Source: Acrasis kona
Taxonomy: Eukaryota; Heterolobosea; Eutetramitea; Acrasida; Acrasidae
Direction of reading: 5' to 3'
DNA length: 20,252 nt
NCBI GenBank assembly: GCA_026419775.2
Contig: JAOPGA020000867.1
Span: 1-20,252, forward strand
Part shown: piece by piece, positions 9,640 to 17,629 of the stretch
Numbering within the stretch: position 1 is the first letter of the stretch
How the letters are laid out: every line of letters starts with the position of its first letter
Program-made: the position numbers and the translations under genes
Notes under the pieces: generated by a model
Databases searched by the model: none
What the model was told of the DNA's origin: nothing
The model's input: the letters and a program-made list of their open reading frames with translations, nothing else

Positions 9640-9849
9640 TTATTTGAATAACCCTGATGGTTTGTGTTTCCTAATCATGTGAATTTCGGGCACAATGACT
9701 TCAACGAATGTCGGTTGCAATACATTCAACGTTGTGGAAGGGTCCAAATTGATCGGAGCTTCAAACTCCGTTTGGTTACTTTTAGAATTTGAGAAAAGAC
9801 GAAGGAATATAATGGATTTCGTCAACCAATGAATCACAGAACAACCTCC
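9640..9849 (-). pseudogene. Possible last exon of an unknown gene, convergent with copy A
   Basis: A minus-strand frame runs from a possible 3' splice site (CACTAAC...TTTAG at about 9850-9866) to a TAA at 9640-9642, followed by AATAAAAC. It reads GGCSVIHWLTKSIIF and ends HKPSGLFK. The start coincides with the right arm of the 21-bp inverted repeat, and the translation faintly resembles the plus-strand reading at the left arm. Upstream sequence on the minus strand is antisense to a piggyBac fragment, so no promoter or earlier exon survives. It is either a truncated exon or non-coding terminal sequence of the element around copy A. Confidence 0.3.
9821..9841 (-). repeat. 21-bp perfect inverted repeat, right arm
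   Basis: This is the exact reverse complement of 5505-5525. Inward of the arms the sequences share only a short AAAT stretch before diverging. Outward, the plus strand enters a piggyBac-like reading frame within about 20 bases. Confidence 0.85.
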
Positions 9850-9859
9850 AACTAAACAA

Positions 9860-9995
9860 ATTGTTAGTGAGTTGATAAACAAACTCCCTTAAGGCAATAT
9901 TTTATACAAGATTTATACTGATAATTACTATGGTTCTGATTCATTGGCACACAAATTAAATCCTTGCTCACTTAGCAAATAGAAACATAGGAATG
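9860..9995 (+). pseudogene. piggyBac transposase fragment around the DN catalytic motif
   Basis: A plus-strand frame, interrupted by two stops, reads VSELINKLP-GNILYKIYTDNYY then GSDSLAHKLN, followed by CSLSK-KHRNDL. This matches the piggyBac signature 'v..L...l..kg..lY.DN.Y.S..La..L', then 'GT.R.NRK..P', in which the Asp of DN is the second catalytic residue. Only about 45 codons survive. It does not overlap in domain content with the piggyBac fragment at 2881-3328 and may or may not belong to the same family. The right arm of the 21-bp repeat lies just upstream, so the copy A element may have landed in or next to this relic. Confidence 0.55.
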
Positions 9996-10007
9996 ATCTG
10001 AGAGTCA

Positions 10008-10380
10008 TTGTCAACAATTGGTCAAATTGAGGCTGAAATGTTGGTTGGAGGAGTTGACAATACAAGCGACATTGAAAACAGTTTCTCAAACAATAACCTC
10101 AATAGATTGCACAGGCTGGCAAGAGAAGAGCTTGTACAATTGAGAAGCACTAGTGGTGTTAAAGAAGTTAAAAAAAAATGTAGCCGCTGATTTAATGGCA
10201 AAGGTAGAAATGTTTTTTACATGAATAATTTACATTATTAGGTTGTCAATCATCAGTTCTGTCCACTTTATGAGCAATTAGAAGAAGCACAGGCAATGGA
10301 CGTTTTGAATGAGGATCTTCATGACTACTATGCCAGTTTTGAAGAACACTTGAGCAAACATCCTCACAATAAACAATAGA
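10008..10380 (+). CDS. Small unknown two-exon gene, about 115 aa, with one probable single-base slip
   Basis: An acidic, helical reading frame begins near 10008 (GQIEAEMLVGGVDNTSDIE) and reaches an A run at 10159-10167. One A fewer would keep the frame open (VAADLMAK) up to a GTAGAAATG donor at about 10204. A short intron ending ATTATTAG at 10241 would then join VVNHQFCPLYEQLEEAQAM and a second exon ending EEHLSKHPHNKQ at TAG 10378-10380. The start codon is not certain; the first ATG in frame is at 10038. I do not recognise the product; it has no zinc, membrane or catalytic motif. The extra A could be a sequencing error in a homopolymer or a true frameshift. It could also be an exon group of a larger lost gene. 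Confidence 0.35.
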
Positions 10381-10748
10381 CAGAAGTTGTTAAATGGTAC
10401 AAATCATTTAATTCTTAAGAGCAATGATGACTGAGCACGCAGGACTTTTGTCAAAAGTAAGATTTATTTAAACCCACCCTGTACAAGGTGTAGGGTCTAT
10501 TTTACAATTACTCCTTAGATCTTCTATTGGCTCCGGAATTGAACTTGTGTTCTTTAATCATGTCAAGGAGGTTGTGTCCCAAGAGGTTCAGCAATTCTGT
10601 TATCGCTTTATTACAGAGTTTTCCTACATGACCTTTTCTAATCAGAGAAAATTGGCGAAAAAACACCAAAAATCAGAAAAATTGCAAAAAATGGTTGAAA
10701 ACTACCAAAATTTTCTGGTGAATTTCACTTTACCGAAATTTTCTCCAA
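10381..10748. other. Spacer: near-palindrome and 3' flank of LINE A
   Basis: The segment 10471-10495 (ACCCACCCTGTACAAGG then TGTAGGGT) is nearly self-complementary and could fold into a hairpin. Just before it, at 10451-10479, is a motif shared with the 3' flank of LINE B (18837-18864). The stretch CGCAGGACTTTTGTCAAA at 10438-10455 has an exact inverted copy at 17459-17476. From about 10600 to 10748 the sequence is A-rich on the plus strand with repeated AAATT and CCAAAA words; on the minus strand this is the 3' untranslated region of LINE A. No gene is seen. Confidence 0.4.
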
Positions 10749-11400
10749 TTAGAATTTGATCTTGGCCCATGCTTGATGTAATATTTCACCTTGTGCTCCA
10801 ATACAAATTCTGCTCTNGTCCACTAAGGGTACCCAAGATATGTTTACTTCTGTTTTAATATTATAAACATATCTCCATGTTTCAAGGTTGTCTTCTCTGT
10901 TGGCTATTTGGTCTTTGCTGGCACACTCATATCTGGCCATAAGTTGTCATTGTTGATCAACAGCCATGCATCGCTGCAGTGCTTTGAGACTAGGCCATCC
11001 ACACACATGTAATTCTCCAATTGGGCTCCTTCTTTGGCAGTTTTGTCGGCCAGTTTGTTTAGAGCAATCCCGCAATGACTCTCAACATGATTCCATTTCA
11101 CTTTGATTTTGCGCAGGTTCATTTCTTTTTGAATTGAGTCTGTCTGTTGATGGTACTGAATCTTCTTTTTAAGACCACCACCTTTATCCATGTAGTCAAC
11201 CAGATTTTTGTAATCTGTGTTGATGGTAATGGACAAGTCATCTTCGGTCATCAAAATAACTACAAAAGCAGTGTACATTTCAGCCCAGGCGTTATCGTGA
11301 TGAGATTGGAGACAAATGGCGTGGGTGCTTGTTTCACCTTTATATTTGATAATGATCCCACCTCCGGTTCTCCCGTTGGATCTGTATAGGATCCATCAGT
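10749..11400 (-). pseudogene. LINE A ORF2, RNase H domain and C-terminus
   Basis: A TDGS motif at about 11397-11386, the usual first-Asp block of RNase H, follows directly on the reverse transcriptase frame, but the codon before it is TAG where family members have Tyr. After a frame change the domain continues through NAWAEMYTAFVV (active-site Glu), INTDYKNLVDYM (third acidic residue) and VESHCGIALNKLADKTAKEG (the H...N..AD block). After another frame change near 10910 the C-terminal extension ends AWAKIKF at TAA 10751-10749. Base 10817 is N. Unlike LINE B, no zinc-knuckle block is seen after the RNase H. RNase H would remove RNA from the RNA:DNA hybrid during element copying. Confidence 0.7.
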
Positions 11401-12721
11401 CTATACTGATGATCCATTTAGGATTTTTGTATCAGGAAAAGATATCTCTGTCGCATAATCATCCTGTGAGTCAAAAAGTTGGAGATCAAGTGTTTTCTTC
11501 AGAGTTTGCCAATTCTCTTCTTTCCATGCTTGTCTGTTGATATCTCTACATGTGTTGTCTGAACTATTGAGCAGGGACATTGATGTTTCAACAAAAGAAA
11601 TCAGACTTGTATATTTCGGGTGTTCAAAACCAAGACCACCTTTGTCCTGGTCGATAAAAATGTATTTGATAGACATGTTATATTGGAGCAGATTTGTCTT
11701 AACAAGTTTACTGATTGAACCGGCTAGATCTTCAAGAAGCTCACTATCTATGGGTTTGATCTGACTTGTGTATCTAATTTTGCTGTTGATGAGGGATTTC
11801 ACAAGTACACATTGCATTTTGAGCGATCTGTTTGCAAACCACATTGAGTTTACTTTCTTTTTTGCGTTGGCAATTACGTTTTTGACATGTTTGGAGTTTT
11901 TGCCAGTGCTTTCTGTCTCACCAAGCAGGTAACCAAGGTATCTTGCGGATTTCTCAAAGATTGTTAAAGCGACTTCGATCACCATGTTGAAGAGCACAGG
12001 GCTGCAATTGTCGCCTTGAGGCACTCCCTTTTCGATTGACCAATCCTTGGTCAAGCCAGCATTAGTCTTAAGGCGAAGCCTCGCCATGTGGATCATTCTG
12101 AGAGCCCAGTCAATGAACAATTGAGGTAGCTTGAGGAGATACATGCATGTTTCGAGGATTTCGGGCTTAATTTCACCATAGGCATTTGATAAGTCAACTA
12201 AAGTTACATATGTGGATTGGTTGAGTTTGGATCTATTATCTGCTATCCTTTTGGCGATTGATGTGTTCCTTATTGTTGTACCTCCAATTTTGAAGCCTTG
12301 TTGGTGTTCATCAATTATACCATGGTCCAAAACGAGTTGATTTACACGACTTGTTATAATGCTTGATACTAGTCTGGTGATGCAAGGTAGAATAGTGATG
12401 GGCCTCGCTTTTTCTACCAGAACTTCGTCTTTCTTGGGTACTAAAACTATTGTGCCTGTATAGATACCATTTGTGGGATTGTCTTTGGTGGTATTTACAA
12501 CTTCCAATACGTTTGAAAGCATCATTGGATTTCAGTTCACAATTAGTTATGGGAGCCATGATAGAGGTGTTTTGGGTAAGATCCGTTCGATTGTCAAAGA
12601 GATGTTTTTTACTATTTAGTATCTCTGTTTGTGACGGTTTGGTCGCATATTGGAGCATCCCAAGGCAATTTGGAGGTGGACGCTTGCTTTTGTCAACAAA
12701 TATTTGCCAAATTTTGTTCAT
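11401..12721 (-). pseudogene. LINE A ORF2, reverse transcriptase lacking the YxDD motif
   Basis: The 374-codon frame 12525-11401 is preceded in another frame by 12721-12530 (MNKIWQIFVDKSKRPPPN), which carries the N-terminal linker. Recognisable blocks are ARPITILPCITRLVSSIITS (motif 1), DEHQQGFKIGGTT (motif 2), YVTLVDLSNAY (motif A, catalytic Asp), EKGVPQGDNCSPVLFNMVI (motif B) and RYLGYLLG (motif E region). Between motif B and motif E only about 10 residues remain where LINE polymerases have several dozen containing YADD. The catalytic motif C has therefore been deleted without loss of frame. The thumb-like region down to KILNGSSV is open. Confidence 0.8.
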
Positions 12722-14152
12722 TTCGTCGAAATTTCTAGGGTTAATTTCTACTCAACGTTTGTTGCCACCAACGTTGAAAGCTGATCTTTTGGCTAGATTG
12801 TTTGACTCAAGCTTCATTCGGTTCCATTCTTTGCGAAGTTTGTCTCTTGTCAAAAAGGCTACGGTTTTCTTTTGATCCGCTATGAGGATTTCAATATCCG
12901 TGGTCAGCAGTTGATCTTGAAGCAGGGTATTCTTTTTGATATGAAGTTGCTTGAGCTTGTTGATAGCGTGTCTGGCTATTTTTGTTTGGAATTTGTTTTG
13001 GTTGTTAATTTGTGCTCTAAGGATCTTCGAGTTTGTTCCTGCTTTTTCGCAGATGGCCACAAACTTATCAATCACATTTCCATGACTTGTATCTTTGTCC
13101 CATAATAATGAGAATTCTTTACAAAAAGCGATTTGACGCGATTTGGGGATATTACTTTGCCAAATTATTGGGGGGCATTCGGGGACAAGAAAGTGGTCTA
13201 CTGACATCTGCACACCTATTACCGCACGGTCTGAGATGTAACCGGTGGACATCATCTGTCCATGACAATACCTTTTCTTTCGGGATAGAGGTCATCCATA
13301 GGTCAATTCTACTCTTGGATACGTCCGCTTGTCCTGATGAGTGGCATATTCTTGTAGGTTTGTCGTTGTTGATGGCTTTAAGCTTGTGTTGTGGAACCAA
13401 TCTGTGATTTGTTTCTTAGCTTTAGGTTGATCCGCTTCTGATGAATTCCAATCACCACCAATGAAGAAATCTGCCTTGATACTTTGACAATTTTCAATCA
13501 CGCCATCAAGTTTTTGGAGAATTTTTTCGGTAGTCACAATAGCTTCAGGATTGTGGTCGGCTGGCATATATACATTGGCGATACATATCTTTTGGTTACC
13601 AAACTCAAACAGGGTAGAAGATAACTTGCCCTCAATTAGATTCTCATTTGTGATGTCACTTCTTAGTCTTTTTTTGATTGATTTGAGTATCGCAAAGCAG
13701 GTGCTGTTATATACTCTCTTGACCGTCTGTTCTTTAGTGTCAAAGTGTTTCACATTGGGGATGATGTGGTGATTTGGTAGGGCTGATTTTAGAGCAGGAA
13801 TCCAGTCTTTTGATTTCTTGTTGTTTGTTGTGTATTTGTTTTTTAAAAAAACAGGGATAAGCCTGAAAGTTTATTGGTAGTTTGTTGAGTTCCTGGAATA
13901 TCATGATTTCTGTGTTTTCAAATCGCACCGAAAGAAATGACAGTTTATAATCTGATAATCCTCAAATGTTCAACAATTCGATCCTGAGGTGGTCGAGTTG
14001 GGGGTAGATAGAAGTTTGGAGTCGAAATTGTTTTCAGGGGTTGACAGTATAGTTTGTGATATTTTCGGTTTATTATAATTCTGGTGTTTATGTGTATTTG
14101 GTGTTAGTTTCACAAGATCGGTCCAGGGCCAAAAAATTCTTTGTTTTGGCAT
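12722..14152 (-). pseudogene. LINE A ORF2, apurinic-type endonuclease domain
   Basis: ORF2 probably starts at ATG 14152-14150 (MPKQRIFWPWTDL), one base after the ORF1 stop. The endonuclease fold is split across frames: GLSDYKLSFLSVRF and IMIFQEL at about 13960-13890 (the first catalytic Glu), then 13753-13292 with VYMPADHNP and FFIGGDWNSS (the GGDWN Asp/Asn pair). Next come WMTSIPKEKVLSWTDD in another frame, and SVDHFLV near 13192 (the terminal Asp-His pair). These match the EEP/APE endonuclease of LINEs, which nicks the target DNA to prime reverse transcription. The codon before GLSDY is TGA where most relatives have Arg. A helical linker (13180-12752) leads to the polymerase. Confidence 0.75.
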
Positions 14153-14153
14153 T

Positions 14154-15730
14154 TTAATTGCGGGGGTCTTGGTTGGTTTCATCAGGACCAAGTTTCCGTT
14201 TTTTTAGCGAGAAAGGACTCACAGAATTCATGCTTAATGCGGTGTGCAATGCTTGAAGGTTTTCCTCAAATCTTTGTGCGGATTGGAAGGTTGCAAGTTT
14301 TGATTCTTCGATGGACAATTGCAAGTTCTGTATTGTTGTGGAGTGGGTGGTGATGACCTCACAAAAGTCTTTTAATTGGAAACTAATGATTTTGTGTTGG
14401 GAGTGAGATTGTTTCCAAATTGTTTTGAAGCTTCTTTTCTGGGTTTTGTTGGCTTCTTCTCTGGATTTGATGTTCTCCGCTCTCATGTCGGACAGGTCTT
14501 TCTGGATGTCCTTTTTGCTGTTTTCATTTTCCTTCTGTAATTTCATGATCTCCTCTTTCAAGATAGTTACTTGATCAAGTATGGTTTGTGTGACAATCCA
14601 GGATATTTTCATAACCTTTGTGGTGGGATCTGCTCTGAACAGATTATTGTCTGGCATGGTAATAGAGAGGGTTGTTTCCTTCTCAATGGTGTTGATGATT
14701 TCCGTCATGAATTCACGGAGGGTATTACCTTCAAATTTGCTGACAGAGCATGTAAACACACCTTTGTTGTTTGCAGGTAACAGGTGTAGTCTTGGGTGTC
14801 CCTTGAACATGTACGTTGTTATGAGAGCGTTATGGCGGTTTTTGGCTGCATTCCTCTTAACCATCATGTCAAGAGATTGTTGTTGTTGTTTCCTGGATAC
14901 AAGGAACATTTCATTTAGTGGTTTGACCATCTTCGAGGTCCTTTAGATTGACCTTTTATTCCCACTAATAAGTGAGAAGAAAGTATCACACTGTTTGGTT
15001 CTTTTGGTGTCATCTTCACTTAGAGATACATCAATCACTATGTCTTGATATTCTCCTTTGTGTTTGATACATATGACTTCTAGTCCATGAATGGAGTTGA
15101 AGACGATAGGTTCGGTTCATCAATGAAAAAGGCATCTAGGACAATGGAATGTGTTGGCATACATGCTCCAATGAATTCTTCGGGGATGCCATCTTTGAGG
15201 GTGAAAAGGCATGGGGAGGTACTTGATCAAAGTTTGGAGTCGTGTGTGACAAGTCTGTATGCTTTTTCAAAGCTTTGGAAAGAGACTATCCAACTAACCG
15301 AGTTGGAGTCGAATGTTTGAATCCTTCAAACCCAAGTTTGGTTAAGTTAGATTTAACCTCTTCTTTTGTTGTTTTGGTGGTGTCCGTAAAGATACATACT
15401 TTGGTGAAGGGTATCCATTCTGGTCTGTTGTTTGGTTGGCTTGGTTTTGATTGTAAGTCCGCTGCGGCTAAATGTTTGCGGACTTCATCAGGGGAGGGAG
15501 GGATGGCTAGGGGTGGAGTCGTCCTCTTCGGATAACATTTTATCGACTTCTTCGATTTCTTCGGCTGAGAAAAGTGGTGTTTGGATAGTGCTCATTTCCT
15601 GTTTGCTTCGACTTTTGAAACAAAAATTATTAACGGGCTTCTTTTTAACATTGCGACATGGTTGATTGGAATCAGACCGTTTATTTGGGCGGGAGTTCTG
15701 GAACCATCGCCCTGTCAGAGTTTTGACCAT
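14154..15730 (-). pseudogene. LINE A ORF1 (coiled-coil nucleic-acid-binding protein)
   Basis: The C-terminal 258 codons (14930-14154) are open: a basic N-terminal part (SLDMMVKRNAAKNRHNALI), then a long heptad-rich region (ILKEEIMKLQKENENSKKDI and onward to QLSIEESKL) that predicts a coiled coil. It ends with LKKRKLGPDETNQDPRN and a TAA. Upstream, 15730-14940 reads in pieces in several frames (WIPFTKVCIFTDTT; GIPEEFIGACMPTHSIVLD; DIVIDVSLSEDDTK) and is basic and hydrophilic at its start (SRPNKRSDSNQPCRNVKKK). A coiled-coil ORF1 preceding an EN-RT ORF2 is standard for many LINEs and would package the RNA. The N-terminus may extend to about 15900 through the frame containing ENRSYVFDYKKSNAC. 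Confidence 0.6.
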
Positions 15731-16200
15731 ATCAAAGTTTTAAATGTGGTTTGGTGGTGGTGATTAGTGGATGCTATGGCCATTTCTAGCCAGGAGTTGA
15801 AGATTGATTTACATGCATTAGATTTCTTATAATCAAACACATATGACCTATTTTCATTTGTCGCAGATTGATTATGCGCGCTTGGTTTGCGGCGGCGCAA
15901 GCGCCTTTTCAACACTGTTTCACGGGGTCTGAAAATAGTTGAATACATGTTGTATATATCATTAACTGAGTAATACTCAAGATAATACAGTATTACAAAG
16001 AGCACAATAGCATAATGAACGGCATTGAATATATGTTTTAATCTGCGGTTTGACTGCTTCCTCTTTCTTGTCTTGATCATATTCAGGATAATAAGGTTGT
16101 GTTGTTTTAAAATAAAATCCTTTTTTTATAACACAGTTATTTGGTTAAGAAGTGATTATAGGTAATACCAGACTTGGTTACTGCTTTTTTTTTCTTTGGC

Positions 16201-16216
16201 TTTTTTTCTTTTCCTT
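16201..16216. repeat. Target-site duplication of the truncated LINE, left copy
   Basis: TTTTTTTCTTTTCCTT at 16201-16216 is identical to 16440-16455. The two copies exactly flank a 5'-truncated LINE with a T-run (poly(A) on the minus strand) beside this copy. The low complexity weakens the case slightly, but the position is exactly as expected. Confidence 0.65.
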
Positions 16217-16439
16217 TTTTTTTNNTAAATCACATTCTGCGACAAGCTTTATTAGAAATTATTTACATATGTATAAATGACTCTATACAGCTGAAGGTCC
16301 GCCTAGCTTGGCGGATTTAATGGCATGGGTTGCGCAGCGCGCGTGCCAGATGCAGTAAGAGGTTTCCATCAAGATTGTTGATATCTTCCTCAACACTTGG
16401 AGTGGCTTTTTGACTGGTATCTTGTTTGAAAAGCGCTAA
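16217..16439 (-). mobile_element. 5'-truncated LINE B insertion (about 220 bp)
   Basis: Read on the minus strand, 16439-16290 is the 3' end of the same LINE family as 18680-18826 on the plus strand. It encodes IPVKKPLQVLRKISTILMET, SYCIWHARCATHAIKSAKLG and GPSAV before a TAG. The plus-strand copy differs mainly at silent or conservative sites (SYSIWHTRCARHAIKSAKLG, GPSAI). A short 3' untranslated region with TAATAAAGC follows, then NN at 16225-16224 and an A run (T on plus, 16223-16217). The flanking 16-bp duplications and the poly(A) mark ordinary target-primed insertion with early stop of reverse transcription. Confidence 0.85.
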
Positions 16440-16455
16440 TTTTTTTCTTTTCCTT
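16440..16455. repeat. Target-site duplication of the truncated LINE, right copy
   Basis: Identical to 16201-16216. It lies within the charged C-terminal coding region of the unknown minus-strand gene, so the LINE landed in that coding sequence. The junction with the LINE creates a TAG that now ends the frame at 16436. Confidence 0.65.
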
Positions 16456-17629
16456 CCATTTTCCTTTTCTTTTCCGCAGCCTTCTCCCTCTTCTCAGCAG
16501 CAATTGCTCTCTTTACCTCCAACTCCTCTTTGTAATGCTGCTCTTCTAAACAAATGTTGTTTAATTTCTTGAAAAGCATACCAACATATGAAATGCTCAA
16601 TTGATTCTGAACTAACAAATATAGCAGCACCAGGCTAGTATGTGAACTTTACTCCCAATTGAGGCAGGCACAACTCTCTTCCAACAAAGATCCCATAGGA
16701 AGCCAATACAGATAGACCACCTGTGATATTATTCCAATCCCTATGGTTGGCCATTATTAATTGCAACTCCTAGGAATGCATCATCTGATGATGACTTTAT
16801 CATTCTCTCATATGCTTGAGTGCATCTGCCAGATACATCACAATACTGCTTACACATTTTATTGTCAAAGTATGCTGATGAATAGATTTGGAAGGACTTC
16901 AGAGAAGATGTAAAACGAATGATGCTTTCTGCAGCAAACACTTTCCCATTAGCTAGAATCTGCTTGCTTGCACATGTGTCATTAATGTGACCCTCTGGGA
17001 CCCAGTCCATCAGATGGTACACTGACATCTTCTTCATCCTCGTGTCTTGCGTCCTTTGATTTTGCTTTTTGATTTGGGAACATTACAAATAATTCCAAGA
17101 TTGAGTATGAAATCTGCTTGAGTGTGGATTCATCAAGGAATTTGGGAACCATAACATACAAAACATCAAGATTTGCATCCAATCCAATAAGTACTGATTC
17201 CGGGTCATCAATTGTTTCCAATTCATGTGCCATGTGATCTTTGAAAACAGTACCGTTGAATAAATCCATTCGTGTTTTGAATTGTTTGTCTGTTTGCTTG
17301 CTTAACATGTCCTTCGTGATTTTGTTGTACAGTCAAATTTTTGCGCTACTCAGACGTTTTTGTGCCATGTTTGATCTCTTAAAATAAGTTCTTGAAAAAG
17401 TTGGATAGCCTGATTCCTTTGTCCTCTTGTTTCTCGTCTCTTTTAATTCTGTTTTTGATTTGACAAAAGTCCTGCGCGTCAATTTTTGTAAACTCCAACA
17501 AGAACCACTGTTGGACATTTATCATACAACTAACTTTCTAGTATTGGTAGTTTTAAAATTGATTGAATCCATTATGCCACTATATCATGCTTATTTAACA
17601 GCAATTATATTGATGTGTATCCACTTTAG

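Larger units (their letters stand above)
10749..15900 (-). mobile_element. LINE A: near full-length, inactivated non-LTR retrotransposon
   Basis: On the minus strand the order is ORF1 (15730-14154, coiled coil), ORF2 with endonuclease (about 13970-13190), reverse transcriptase (about 12725-11900) and RNase H (about 11400-10900), then a TAA at 10749 and an A/T-rich 3' untranslated region. This order, with a C-terminal RNase H, is that of I/Tad-like non-LTR elements; the exact clade is not determined. The 3' boundary lies somewhere between 10748 and about 10500, and no clear poly(A) or target-site duplication was found. The 5' boundary is not sharp; coding-like sequence extends to about 15900. 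There are many frame changes and stops, and the polymerase lacks its YxDD box, so it cannot mobilise itself. Confidence 0.8.
16137..17545 (-). pseudogene. Unknown gene, broken, with a LINE inserted in its lysine-rich tail
   Basis: I do not recognise the product. The minus strand reads in pieces: MINVQQWFLLEFTKIDAQDF from ATG 17545, then MLSKQTDKQFKTRMDLFNGT and VLIGLDANLDVLYVMVPKFL (17308-16982). A shifted frame follows (17037-16741: VYHLMDWVPEGHINDTCAS; YCDVSGRCTQAYERMIKSS), then another shift (WNNITGGLSVLASYGIFVGR). The last piece is a charged helix (16630-16456: AAEKREKAAEKKRKMEGKEK). At least three frame changes are needed, some perhaps short introns. The charged tail is interrupted at 16455 by a 5'-truncated LINE. 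On the far side of that insertion the same frame would continue as KPKKKKAVTKSGITYNHFLT and a Lys to TAA 16139-16137, a plausible original end with a nuclear-localisation-like cluster. Confidence 0.4.

Noticed and set aside
5505-9841. A definite CACTA element with CACTA/TAGTG termini and a 3-bp target duplication
   Set aside because: I looked at both flanks of the two-gene module and saw no CACTA-type end sequence and no matching short direct repeat, so only the 21-bp inverted repeat is reported.
10451-10500. A Helitron 3' end (hairpin before a CTRR terminus)
   Set aside because: The near-palindrome is suggestive, but there is no CTRR-T end at the right spacing and no Rep/helicase coding sequence in the window.
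15715-16080. A separate membrane protein gene on the minus strand
   Set aside because: The hydrophobic run (YAIVLFVILYYLEYYS) is in an AT-rich stretch, and the downstream half blends into LINE A ORF1-like sequence. I see no independent gene signal.
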